Part shown: positions 35,541 through 45,956 of the stretch, one piece after another | How positions within the stretch are numbered: position 1 is the stretch's first letter | Layout of the letters: each line of letters starts with the position of its first letter | Assembly (NCBI GenBank): GCA_015698045.1 | Contig: BLAL01000216.1 | Coordinates: forward strand, 1-64,000 | DNA length: 64,000 nucleotides | Direction of reading: 5' to 3' | Source: Rhizophagus clarus | Lineage: Eukaryota > Glomeromycota > Glomeromycetes > Glomerales > Glomeraceae | Position numbers and translations under genes: made by a program | The notes under the pieces: generated by a model | The model's database searches: none | What the model was told of the DNA's origin: nothing | Seen by the model: only the letters and a program-made list of their open reading frames with translations

Positions 35541-36558
35541 ATAGTTAGAAAAACAAGAAGTGATAAAAAAGATACAATTTGTAAACGTTGTGGTCATGAA
35601 TGCTCAACGCCCCAAAAACTTCGTGAGCATCTTAAGCGAAAAAATCTGTGTAAACTATTACAAGATAAAAAGGATATAGCTCCTATTCAAGTATCCATTC
35701 AAGAGGTTAACCAAGATAATAATCAAGGAAAAGTGCAAGTTCAAACTCCTGTAGTCTATACCCAAAAAAGAGATCATCAAAGAGAAAAGTTACAAGCGGT
35801 TAACCAAACACCAGTATATAAGCCAGAACTGCAAAGGAAAGCCCCAACTACACATGATAAAGATTATAACAGAGTAAGGAATGAGTATATATTGATAGGT
35901 ATGCAAGAAAGCCTAGAGAGCATTTAAAAACATGAAGTGCTAGATTGCATCGAAGATAGATCGAAGTTACTGGTGAAGAATGTGATTTGCCACAAAACTC
36001 AAAAGAATGTCAGCGTCTACATCATGATTTATTACAGGCTGATGATAAAGCTTTTGAAAAGGTTCAAATTGATTCTGAAGCTGACCCTGGTCCAGCAAGC
36101 CAAGCTAATAGAGAAAAAGCAAATAATGAGGAATTCAGGCATTTGGGGGAATTATTGATGAACAAGAAAGAGACCTAGAATTTAGGGAGCAAGAAGAATT
36201 AGGCACGGCACTCAAAAGAAGAGCTATAGTAGTACATCGTGCAAAAGTTCTCAGATCTCATCCTGATAATAGAAGTGATATACGAAAATTTTTAGAAAGC
36301 CAAAAAAAGCAATTCAGAGAATTACTTGAGAAAGAATTTGATAAGCGTGGGCAATTCAAGTTTGCTTTATACTCACTAGCTAAATTTCTCCTAGATGATA
36401 AGCCTGGAAATGAAAACAAAAAAAGTTCGAGAAGTGATTGGTTACGAAATAAACAAATTATAGTTTACAATCGAGCTGAAATTGATGATTATTTAAGTGA
36501 TGCTTTCAAACAAATAATATATCTGATAAAAGAAAGAGGAGGTAAGTCTAATGCTTAA
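35541..36558 (+). pseudogene. Zinc-finger protein gene at the left inner end, broken
   Basis: Starts 4 nt inside the TIR. The expected start codon reads ATA (35541), one G-to-A change from ATG. An N-terminal C-x2-C-x12-H-x6-C finger (CKRCGHEC...HLKRKNLC) is followed by a Gln/Lys-rich linker to a TAA at 35925. The protein sense continues in another frame (~35960-36140, DLPQNSKECQRLHHDLLQ) and, after a further shift near 36143, in a ~135-codon open stretch to TAA at 36558 (FALYSLAKFLLDD, LRNKQIIVYNRAEIDDYL). DNA binding is inferred from the finger, a module common at the N-terminus of proteins in large DNA viruses and their relatives. Its 3' end overlaps the convergent integrase by 11 nt. Confidence 0.6.
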
Positions 36559-37639
36559 GCATCCATTGAGGGGGTAATTGTGCATCCTTTACAATTTGGA
36601 GTTCTTCTCTCACAAATGAGCGTCTAGGACCATTGTAAAGCTTATAGAGAATAGATTGATTTTCTTTTATCAAATAAGAATTAATTGTAAAAACTTCAGG
36701 GAACTAATTGCAATCGGTTGCCCTTCTTCTACTACCTTCTAATTCACCAAGTTTTAATAGATGCCAAACTTCCGTATAGCTAGGTAAAAGTGGTTCATTA
36801 TAACCAATTGGTCTCCTATATTTGACAGAAGGTCTAGCTATTATTTTTTTGCCTTTTAATGCTCTTTTAACAGCCTTATTAGGAGACATACTTATTAACT
36901 GAGTAGGAGTATCATTGTAAATATTATCATTTATATGAAGTCTCTTAAACTATGCTCTGGATCTATCAGTCAAAGGCAAATAAAAATCTTCAGCATCTTG
37001 CCAAAAATAAACATGTTTCTCAAATTCTTGATGGTCACGTTTAGCAATAGCTACACCACGTTTAGAGTTAGCATACTGAATTCTTACATTATAACTAAAT
37101 AATAAATCTTTACATTCACCCATATATTCGGTACCTCTATCTACAATAAAATTTTCAGGCGGGTTAAGAGGATCATTAGGATCATTGTAAATTTTTTGAA
37201 TTTCTTTAGCCATTTGTGCAGATGATTTGTCAGTTAAAGCAAAACTACGCCGGTACCTAGTTGCAACATCTTTTATCACTCCTCTATATTTGTAAATATG
37301 ATTACCAACTTTATCATGAGGCATAGGTGTAGTATCAGATTGATGAGCTTTATTTAAAGTTTGAATGCTATTGAAAGAGGCATACTGAATGAATTCAGAC
37401 TGTGGCTTGTGTATCTGATATAAAGCTTGGCGGTTTAACCATTTTTTTATCATGGATAGAGTGAACTTATACCTGGCTTTCTTGCAAGCATCCAGCATTT
37501 TTTCAGCTGTCTGATAGTAATCTTCAAGTCTATAATATATTTCTTGTAAAGTGAGATCCTAATCTAAGTCTCTAGCTTTTTGAGGATTGATATAAATAAC
37601 CGGGGAGTCAAAGACTATAAGCTTCGCTTCCTCTCCCAT
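36548..37639 (-). pseudogene. Retroviral-type integrase (rve/Polinton), 364 codons with three TAG stops
   Basis: ATG at 37639; one frame runs 364 codons to TAG at 36548. In-frame TAG codons fall after RDLD (~37565), after DRSRA (~36952) and after ATDCN (~36704). The core has HQSDTTPMPHDKVG (first Asp), then YKYRGVIKDVATRYR, ENFIVDRGTEYMG (second Asp) and, 33 residues on, AIAKRDHQEFEK. Relatives usually have Glu where this Lys lies, so the third catalytic residue appears lost (one G-to-A change). The C-terminal tail, NGPRRSFVREELQIV, resembles a small SH3/chromo-like module. The enzyme would join element ends to target DNA and produce the 5-bp duplication. This copy should be inactive. Confidence 0.85.
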
Positions 37640-37753
37640 TCCAATTTTTTATAATTACGAAAAAAAAGCTAGCATCACTCAAAGAAAATTTTTTTGATAT
37701 TGCGGTTAACAAAAATATGTTTCTTGAATAAGTATCTTAGCTTTTCAAAAATT

Positions 37754-38544
37754 ATGGAGTATTACGAGCTAAGCAAATTAGGCGAAACTGTACCTTCGAA
37801 AAAACAGAATCTATTTGCTCCTAAACTTCCATTTAGACTAGGAGTTGCAGGCACCTCTGAGTCAGGAAAGACAAAGATGGTAGTACATCAGCTCCTAGGA
37901 AGTAAATATCCAAAAGTATATCCATGGATGTCTGGTGAAAAACGTGATCATAAAATACCAAAAGGCGGAAGCAAAAATTTTGGTGAAAGGTATATTCCGT
38001 GTGATAATCTAATTGTTGTCATGCAACACCAAGATGAAGAATTATGGGAAACAGTACAATGTTTTTATGAATTTATAGCCAAGGATAAGCAAGCTCCATG
38101 GTATAAAAATGTGAGATTCAAGCTGATTGCGCCTGAAGAACTATCTGATATTGTATCTTTTAAAAGAACTGGCCGATCTACTGTTATAGTCTTTGATGAT
38201 CTTGCCAGGGAACCTTTGGCAACTTAGCTAAAAATTGTTCCTTTCTTTAGATCAGGCAGACATGAAGGAATTAGCTCAATTTATATAGCCCAACGTTTTT
38301 ATGAAATCCATCCAAATATACGCGCAAATCTTAAATATATTTCATTGCATCGTGGATGTAGAACATTAGATAGTATAAAATGAATTCTTAAAGATATGTT
38401 TGATGATTATGAGTCTCTAGCAAAAAAAGTTTATGAAGTGATAAAAAACATTTTGTGATTATTGATATCCGAAGACCACCTGACGACTCCTTATCAATTA
38501 GATTTAGATGGGATAAACCTTTAAAGGACTGGCAAAATGTCTGA
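37754..38544 (+). pseudogene. A32/HerA-FtsK-type DNA packaging ATPase, broken
   Basis: ATG at 37754. Walker A is GTSESGKT (~residues 36-43) and Walker B is STVIVFDDL (~150). They are followed by RSGRHEGISSIYIAQRF, the conserved post-Walker segment with Arg/His and Gln of viral packaging ATPases. Stops: TAG after LAREPLAT (38225) and TGA after LDSIK (~38381). A frameshift in an A-run near 38445 precedes a tail ending RWDKPLKDWQNV at TGA 38542. In Polintons and related viruses this motor pumps genome DNA into capsids; its presence implies a virion-forming ancestry. It is transcribed divergently from the integrase. Confidence 0.85.
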
Positions 38545-38571
38545 ATTCAGGATGATTCATGCTTTGTGTTC

Positions 38572-39743
38572 TCATCCATATCCATAAGGTAAAGTTTCAT
38601 AGGGGGTAATCCTGTCTTTTGGTTCTTCTGCGTATCAGATTGGAAACCCATAACTCTTATTTCTATAGTCTGGATAAAAAATTTCTTTCTTTTTGGTTGG
38701 ATGAAAAAATCGCCTGTATATATGCCATATAATTAATATTACTGTGAAGGTAAGAATAACAAAGAAGAATATAAGCAGGATTGTTTTCTGATCATTAACT
38801 AAAGTATTACTATTACCTTCTAACGCAATAACAGGTACGGCTGGAATACTACCATAATCTCCTTTTTCATCAAGTTCACGCTCTGAGTAGTGTGAAGAAA
38901 AATGGGTATCTCTTCTACTACTTCATCATGCTTATAATCATTAGATGATGAGGCTGGGTCCGCTTCTGCACTACCTATTTTTGAATCATGAATTATCTGA
39001 TGCAGTTGCGAAACAATTTGATCTAGTTCATTTTTCAGATTACTTACCCTGGACCTGAGACAGAAAATTAACCCATCTTTAAATGATGAATTTTGCGTAA
39101 CTTTCTCCAGTTCATTTTCTAATTCCTTTGCTTTAATTTCAAGAGAGGGATTGCTACACAACTGGTTAGTATTGGAATCCTTTAATAAAACTTTCTGCGT
39201 AGCTTGTTCCAACTCAGCCTCCAGTTCATTTATTTTAGTTCCAAGAGAGATGATATCAGAATTCTTTAAAGATGAAGCTTTTTGCATCAAAGATATTATA
39301 CTTTCCAGTGATTTGACCGTAGACTTTAGTGATTCTATTTTTTTTAACTGCTTGGTATTAAGATCAGCATGAGACTTTTGTTCACAAGTAATTTGGGAAA
39401 CCAGCTTATTATTCAAACCATTTAGATGATTAACTAGAGGGATCATTTGATTTATAGATTTTTGCATACGCTTATTTTCTTCATAGGAGTGATCTAGATT
39501 ATTTTGTATACTCTCATTTTCTTTATGAGAGGCGTTTCAGGCGCTTTGCATACACTTATTTTTTTTATCTAAGGCATGATATTTAGCTATAAGCTGTTTA
39601 GCAGATCTTATAAACTTTTTGCGATCTTTTTTTAGCTGTTTTTCAAGTTCTAATTGGCTCAGTAGATATCAATTAGATGGAGGGCTTCCAAGTTTACTGC
39701 TATTACTATTACCTACATCATTTAAAGTGTAGATTCGAGGCAT
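38572..39743 (-). pseudogene. Coiled-coil protein with C-terminal transmembrane anchor, broken
   Basis: ATG at 39743. The protein is a long heptad-like coiled coil (Leu/Lys/Glu/Asn-rich, with near-repeats of LEIKAKELENELEKVTQ type). After a frameshift near 38880 it continues into a single hydrophobic segment, TILLIFFFVILTFTVILII, and a basic tail (RRFFHPTKKKE). In-frame TGA codons occur near 39670, near 39537 and near 38630. This architecture fits a membrane-anchored spike-like or scaffold protein, but no family is recognised. It is convergent with the ATPase, 27 nt between their stops. Confidence 0.6.
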
Positions 39744-39759
39744 AGTTTTTTATCCTGCA

Positions 39760-40018
39760 AAAATATAGACAAAAAATAAAAACATTTTTTGAAATAATAT
39801 GCTCTTCTTATATTTTCAAAATGATACATTTATCCTAATTATCCCCAATAAATCTTTTTGAATTAATGTATTTATCCTATTTATTCTATTAAATTATTTT
39901 TGAAATATCATAAAAACTACGCTTATCTTATTTATCACAAAGAATACATTTTTTCTAGTCATCCTATTTAATATTTTTTTTGTAATATTTTATCTGAGAA
40001 AAATACATTATCGTGATT
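39760..40018. promoter_or_regulatory. Divergent intergenic region with repeated ATCCTATTTAT motifs
   Basis: 259 nt between two divergent genes. It contains several TTATCCTA[AT]TTAT / ATTTATCCTA direct motifs and poly-T runs. A promoter role is inferred from position. Confidence 0.35.
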
Positions 40019-40483
40019 ATGGTTAGACAGCGTATAAATTGTAATGTGCCTTTATTTTCAATAGCTGATTATGATTTTATTATGCAACGTGAAAATGAAA
40101 GGCTGAGAAAGAAAGTTTTAGATGAATTGATGGCCAAATATAACACATTAATGAAGCGCATATATCAGATTTGAAGAGGCGAAGAAGCTAATAGAATTGC
40201 CTGGAATCAACCGATAGCTAATATTTCTAATACTACATATGCGGGTGGGTGTTTACCTGTAGTAAACTACGACCCACCTCCTGCTATTTCCTCTCCACCT
40301 GCCTTACCACTGAAGAAAAATAGCTGAAAAAGAAAAACAGGTAAAATAAGTGTAGCATCTACTGAGACAGAGACAGAGGTGCTTTCACAGCGCAGTGCTA
40401 ATACCACTGATAATACTGATATTATATCTAAAATGGGATCTGAACTTGAAGAGGTATTAAAACAAATGGATGATATTAATTAA
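40019..40483 (+). pseudogene. Small coiled-coil/Pro-rich protein, two stops
   Basis: A 154-codon frame from ATG 40019 to TAA 40481. A helical N-terminus (ENERLRKKVLDELMAKYNTLMKR) is followed by a Pro-rich middle (YDPPPAISSPPALP) and a Ser/Thr-acidic C-terminus. Two TGA codons interrupt it, after KRIYQI and after KKNS; each is one change from CGA or TGG. It ends 1 nt from the convergent Gag-Pro frame. The function is unknown; small basic helical proteins are common among structural genes of such elements. Confidence 0.55.
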
Positions 40484-40484
40484 C

Positions 40485-43316
40485 TTACTTCTTTTCAGCA
40501 AGTATTTTTATAGCACTTATTGCTTTACCAAGCCACTCTTCAGCTTTTGCAAGACGTTCTTCAAGCTTTACACACTTTTTTTTAAGTCCTCCTTACTATT
40601 TGGGCTAGAGGAGTTGGTAGATGCTTGGTCTTGCTTCTCTTTGGGTAGATCTTCAACTTCTGGAGCTTTGCTAAAAGTTGGGATAATGTAAGCTTTCCCA
40701 TATAACTTCATTCAGAATTGATTTTTATTTGGATCGAGGACACCTTGAACTTTCCTAATCCATGTCATACCTAAACATAACATTGGTTCAGGTTCTCCAT
40801 TATTAATACGAGTAACATTTCCAGTAGTTGTGACAGTTTTACCATCCTTATCCTTTATACTGATTGGTATATCCGTAAACCATCCCAATGACTCAGTAAT
40901 GTGTTTGGAATTACCTTTTATTGCGAAGTCTGATAGCTTATCAGCTTTCCACCCAAGGGCATTAATTGTTGCATCATTTACTCCTCTGAACTCACTTCCG
41001 CAATCTAAAAAAGAATTAGAGATCGTTAAATCATCTATTTTAGTATTTAGGTATTGTAATGATGAAAACCACTCATCTGATTCCTTTTTCTGAACTGTAT
41101 ATGACTGACACATTTTTCGCATGACTGGTGAAAGCTTTGGCAATAGCTCATCATATGTTTCAGGCTGGCTAGATTCTGTGGACAACTTTTCATTTACTGG
41201 TACCTATTTTTTTTCTGACGCTTCATACTTTGTGTCTTCGGGCTCATACTCAGTTTACCAATTATTGTCTTTACCATCATTTGAATCTGGAGACGCATAT
41301 TGAGGATTTATAGGCTTAATAGGTGTAAAGTAAGACTGATTAAAATTGGATCGTGCTATTGGTTTACATATATTTAGTTTCTGGAATTCTTCAGTTAACT
41401 GATTCACAGATTCACGAGTTTCATTAAGTCCTTCTTCCATCCTGTCAATTCTAGAAAAATTATCATTTCGCTGTGAACGAGGTCTTAAAAGCTGGTGGAC
41501 CTTTCAGTTGTCTAACAGGTTTAACAGTTTGTGGAGCGGGTGCCTGTACTTGTTGAGTCATTTGAGATTGTAATTCTGTAACTTTCTTTACTAATGCCTG
41601 ATTTTCAGTTTTTTATTGTGCTAATGCTTCTTGAATCACCTTTTGCACATCATCTTTAGTAAAAGCTGGTTGAGAAACTGGAGTAACTTGTGGTAAAAAA
41701 TAGGATACTGGATTTATATTAGGTAAGGCTTGTACTTGATTGGCAAATTGATTGGATTCCTCTGGAATTCTTCCACTCAAATTTTGTCCACACTCTAGCC
41801 ACATATTTTTTAGTTCAATGAAAAAGGCATTAATGCCTACAGGATTGGCGATTCTCATTCAGGTATAAAAATCACCTGTTAAATGACTTTTAAGAAACCC
41901 TAGGATTTGCACATCATTGTCTGCTACTCCTAATAATAGTGGTCAAATTCTGGCTTTATAGGTATCAGGAGTATCATAGTTCTGATATCTTTCTTGAGTT
42001 AATTTTTGAATAGCTGATTGCTGATTTCCAACAGTTTTTCGCTGGTATTTTACTCTCAATCAAGCCTGTAATGTATCTGGAGAATCGATATTGACTGCTG
42101 GATTTACAAAAGTATTTTGCACTGGTACTGGAGCATATTTTCCCCCATCATAGATTTTAAAATATCACACTTGACCGCATTATTAAAATCTCCTGCATTT
42201 GCATTTTCAAGAACTGTCATATGCCCTTCAAAATATGCCCATGATTGAATAACTTTATCCAAATAATCATCAGGAGGTTCTTGGCCTATATAAGGTTGAA
42301 ATTTTGCAAGAGCAGGGGCCATTAATTTCAATACTGGTAAACGTCTACCTTCAGCCATGTTTAGTGGATTATTCTGTAGCACTAAAATAATTTGGCGAGA
42401 ATTTTTTTCTTTAGTCTTCCATTTTTCATATCGCTCATAGAGCCTATCCTGATTATACTCTAATAAACCTATATCTCCTCTACATCGCTGTAAGTGGTGG
42501 GCATTTTGCTGATACAGTAATTGTAAGGCAAATTTTTCTTGTACCAGCACACCTATACGAGTTTGCTTTTTTCCTATCCTATCTAACATTCTATTAACCT
42601 AGTTTCGACCATTAGTTTGCAACTGTTAAAGGTCACCAACGACCCTATCCATCCCCCTTTCAGCAAGTTGCCTTTGTATAATTTCATTATCTCGCTCAAT
42701 CTCAGCATCATATCACCTTCTCTGCTCACGAATTAAATCCTGCTGTAAGGTAGTTTCTTTTCTTCGAATCTGCCTTATGGCCCTTTTTACTTGATCAGCT
42801 ATGATCGCTCTAGCTGTTGTTTGATTATCCACAAAACCGTCTATGGCATTCGCTAGCTCTATGATTGTGGCTATATTATCATCTGAATTATATAAGTTCA
42901 GAGAATTCCCTCGTTCTGGCAAATTTTGCCATGATGAGATAGTCTTGATCTGGCATCGCAATTTTTCTACCTGCTCTTTGGATTCTACCAACTGATTTTC
43001 TAAGGTAGATATATATTTTTCCTTATCACGTACATCCTTTTTGGCCTGACATAGCTTATTTTTTATTCAGATTTTAGCTCTGCTATCTCCTCTTCTGAAG
43101 CATTCTCAAGATGCTCTATTCCCTATTGAGAACTTGGATTTCCTGTTTACACTGGGAATAATTTCGCTCCAGTTGATTAATTCGTCTTTTATTCTGACAG
43201 TTAGTATCAATTTCTGTTTGCAATTCACTATGAAGATGATAATTCTCCTCCTTCAGCTCAGCTTTATATTCTTCACATGTTCTTCTCTGCCTTGGATGAG
43301 GCCTCCGAAATGCCAT
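40485..43316 (-). pseudogene. Gag-like plus retropepsin-like polyprotein, decayed
   Basis: ATG at 43316. In order: an Arg/Gln-rich coiled coil (43316-42600); a Gag-like region (42590-41615) containing APALAKFQPYIGQEPPDDYL, an LQA.LRVKYQ segment, YDTPDTYKARI and ADNDVQILGFLKSHLTGDFY; a linker rich in Gln/Pro; and a retropepsin-like domain at ~41090-40715 with LDCGSEF, where DTGA/DSGA is usual, and later CLGMTWIRKVQGVLD, the family LG-hydrophobic motif. A helical tail ends at TAA 40485. TGA occurs at three sites where Trp is likely, TAA and TAG at likely Gln sites; frameshifts lie near 40580, 41480, 42130 and 43090. Similar Gag-Pro-like proteins belong to LTR elements, so finding one here is unusual. 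Confidence 0.65.
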
Positions 43317-43347
43317 TTTTTTTTCGTGATTATATAGAAAGATAGAA

Positions 43348-43407
43348 GAACCAGTTATTTATATCGATCCTCAAAAAGCTAGAGACTTAGATCAGGATCT
43401 TACTTTG
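43348..43407 (+). repeat. Duplicated fragment of the integrase 5' end
   Basis: About 60 nt encoding PVIYIDPQKARDLDQDLTL match integrase codons ~15-35 in opposite orientation. The fragment has CAG where the integrase has its first TAG, and TAA where the integrase has CAA. It points to a past recombination or gene duplication inside the element. Confidence 0.8.
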
Positions 43408-43422
43408 TAAAAGTATTCTCAA

Positions 43423-43771
43423 CTAATGAGAAGAATTTGACTTCATAGATGCCAGCTCTTTTTCCACCTCCCGCACCTGCATCTTCAGATCCTCAACTTC
43501 ACATCATAATCTTTTATTTGCAGTAACCCGCTCTCTATATCCCCTTTCTATGTCTTGTATGAATTTCTCAAAAGTTCGTCTATTATAATCGACCAGGTGC
43601 TGGGATAGGACTTTAAGCTCATTCATAACCTGGCGATTATTCTCTTCTTCATGATCATGGGCTATTTCTTTCGGTCTGGACTCCACTATCTACAACAGGT
43701 ATAGTCGGTAATGCTGGAGATACATTACATTCTGGCCAGCTTCGAGGACGTAATACTTTTTTCTGGGCCAT
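43423..43771 (-). pseudogene. Short coiled-coil protein, frameshifted
   Basis: ATG at 43771 opens AQKKVLRPRSWPECNVSPALP; a frameshift near 43690 leads to a ~75-codon helical stretch (RQVMNELKVLSQHLVDYNRR, FEKFIQDIERGYRERV). A TGA near 43502 precedes the tail EVEDLKMQVREVEKELASMK. It lies upstream of and parallel to the Gag-like gene. Its function is unknown. Confidence 0.5.
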
Positions 43772-43959
43772 AGTTTTACGTATCTTCTGTAAAGGTGCAA
43801 TAAAAATTTAAGTTATATACTGACGCTTTTTCTTGATAACGTTTTTTTTGGAGGTTTTTCTTCATCCTAAAGTTCAAAAATTTGTAGTTTATTACGAGCA
43901 AATCACAAAATAATTAGTTCTGTGGACCTTCACATCTGGATAACATGAACTCCAGATTC

Positions 43960-44255
43960 TTAATCCTTTAAGAATGTGCCATATTTCTGTGGATTACAAA
44001 ATTTAGATATGCGACGCAATGATCTCACCTTTTTTTTATTAGCCATCTTCACTTTCATACCACGATGACGTTTTCCCAATATTATACAATTGTAATTATG
44101 TATCGCGTCATTCCAGTTGAAAGTTGGTTTACCTGCTTTATCTGCAGATTCCCAACATTGACGTTTGCACATTTTTGTTTTAAGCTCTTCACTGGTGTAG
44201 TCCAATTCTTTTGCGAAACAACATACATGATTAGCAAGTATAAGCTACACAATAA
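43960..44255 (-). pseudogene. Basic protein fragment cut by a Tc1-like insertion
   Basis: Open from the left end of the 44273 insertion to TAA at 43960, ~95 codons with no own ATG at the front. It is rich in Lys/Cys/Trp (KMCKRQCWES, FNWNDAIHNYNCIILGKRHRG) and ends RISKFCNPQKYGTFLKD. The upstream part seems lost at the insertion. No family is recognised. Confidence 0.4.
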
Positions 44256-44272
44256 CAATAATAATAACAATA

Positions 44273-45271
44273 TCAGTCACTGGACATTTCCGGAATCAGG
44301 GGGGTCAAATGGATTTACTAATTAAATATGCAGCTTGTCAATCACTTTTTTTACTATGATTTATTAGTAAATATTCAAATTTCAAGTTTTTTCGTCACAT
44401 GTAAACTTTGATTTTTATCCAATAAATATGCGTAAAAAATTTTTTTTCTTACTCTCCAAGTTCTAACTGACACGCCAATATAATTTTCCAAGGGTTGTTT
44501 ATTAATGACAAGTTAGAAGAATCTCTCCTTGAAGTTGGCCATTTTTTCGTTAAAATACTATAAATTTATAATTAAATAGAATATTTTACAACTATAAAAG
44601 CAAAACTTAGTCTTCAAAATTATACTAAATTTATTTAAGATCTTGTTTTTAAACGAAAATAATATTATTCAGTTTAGAAGTTGGTGGCTGCCATATAAAT
44701 CTGATATTGGAAAGGATAATAGAACAAAGTTATTAATTAGTGAATATTATTTTGAAACATGTAATTAGAAATTTATTTAAAAATTAAATTATTGATATTT
44801 TTTTTAATAAATATTGTATAAAAAAGTTGAGTGAAGTTTAGAAGCGTTTATAAACTAAACGCTTTTTGGATCTGACGCTTACTGTATAATAAAGAATTCA
44901 CTTTCTCGGCTATTTCTCAACAACGTACATATAAACTTCCAACCAAATTTTACAACAATACAACTATATTAATGGTTAACTCGGCACGTAAAAATCTTTT
45001 GGAAAGAACTAATATTGGCAGAAGGATCTCAGTTTAAAGTTCAAAAAGTTGCAGAAAAACCTTATATAGTGAAATATTTAAGGAAGTGAGGTATTTTAAT
45101 AAAATTAGTGCCATTTGAAAGTTCATACGCGATACTTCTAATGTATTGTAAAAAAAGTTATATTTTGTTAAAGTCTTTGTCCTGTTCGAACCAAATGAAG
45201 ATAGGCTAATTTATGTAGTACAAAATTTTTAATTAGTGATTGGCGCTGCGCTGGAAATGTCCAGTGACTGA
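44273..45271. mobile_element. ~1.0-kb Tc1/mariner-type non-autonomous element
   Basis: Inverted ends TCAGTCACTGGACATTTCC and GGAAATGTCCAGTGACTGA are perfect over ~19 nt and flanked by TA on both sides (44271-44272, 45272-45273), the target duplication of the Tc1/mariner superfamily. The 999-nt body is AT-rich with no transposase frame. It is inserted in the Polinton-like element. Confidence 0.8.
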
Positions 45272-45311
45272 TATAGCAAAAAAAAAGCGTTGAATTAAGA
45301 GCTCATCCTAA

Positions 45312-45407
45312 CAGTCCCAGCTTGCACTAAGCGTCGAACAAGCAGTTCATCACTGGAGACTAGCAGTCCCAGCTTGCGCTAAGCGTCGAACAAGCAGTTC
45401 ATTACTG
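45312..45407 (+). repeat. 52-bp direct repeat, two copies
   Basis: CAGTCCCAGCTTGC[AG]CTAAGCGTCG and following CAAGCAGTTCAT[CT]ACTG occur at 45312 and 45364. They are separated from the Tc1-like element by 40 nt. The function is unknown. Confidence 0.85.
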
Positions 45408-45421
45408 TTCAGATTAAGCCC

Positions 45422-45697
45422 TTAGCTCATTCGAATCCTGCTAACAAGCGTCACTAATGAACATACTTTCCAATCGTCCAAAATCTTTTGAGCTTTTCCT
45501 CTTCTTGTTGCATCAAAATCAGACCTGGAATTTGCCACCAAACGAAGATCTTTCTTTATACGATCCAGAACTTGTTTCAAATCCTTTTGTTCTGCCTGTT
45601 CTACCTTCGAGCGATAATACTCTACAATATTTAAGCACTTCCAGTTTTCGACCGCATTAACGTGGTAAAAAGCCGTTAGCGCAGGTGTTGAATCCAT
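45422..45697 (-). CDS. Small helical protein, unknown
   Basis: ATG-initiated, uninterrupted 91-codon frame: a short N-terminal TPALTAFYHVNAVENWKCL, then charged helices (YYRSKVEQAEQKDLKQVLDR, IKKDLRLVANSRSDFDATRR). GC content and codon use are higher than in the neighbouring core genes, as in the following cargo genes. No domain is recognised. It could be an exon of a longer gene. Confidence 0.45.
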   Translation of the reverse strand: MDSTPALTAFYHVNAVENWKCLNIVEYYRSKVEQAEQKDLKQVLDRIKKDLRLVANSRSDFDATRRGKAQKILDDWKVCSLVTLVSRIRMS

Positions 45698-45956
45698 AGT
45701 TACGAGAGTAAAAAAAAGTAAGATCGATCAGAAATGTGATCCACTTGATATGGGAAAAAATTTCATTTATTTCGTCACATATACGTGCGTATTTATGGCA
45801 ACTGCGCATTTTTTCAGGTGACTCAAATGAGCGAACTTGATCCTGTACGACATCCTAACATGAGTACATGACCCTCCTAAATATAATACAATATATGCGG
45901 GTCAAGTTAACACCATGAGGGATGGTACATTTGCCTCGAATGACCGCTCTATGCTT

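Noticed and set aside
36548..43316. TAG/TGA codons inside long frames as a sign of a reassigned genetic code.
   Set aside because: Host genes in the same window (RPA2, RPF2) use normal stops, the element also shows frameshifts, and duplicated copies show CAG or CGA at some of these sites. Mutation explains them better.
40485..43316. Gag-Pro frame as a separately inserted LTR retrotransposon.
   Set aside because: No LTRs, target duplication, reverse transcriptase or RNase H were seen, and its ends abut neighbouring element genes by 1 nt. Not fully excluded, so the alternative is kept in the main finding.
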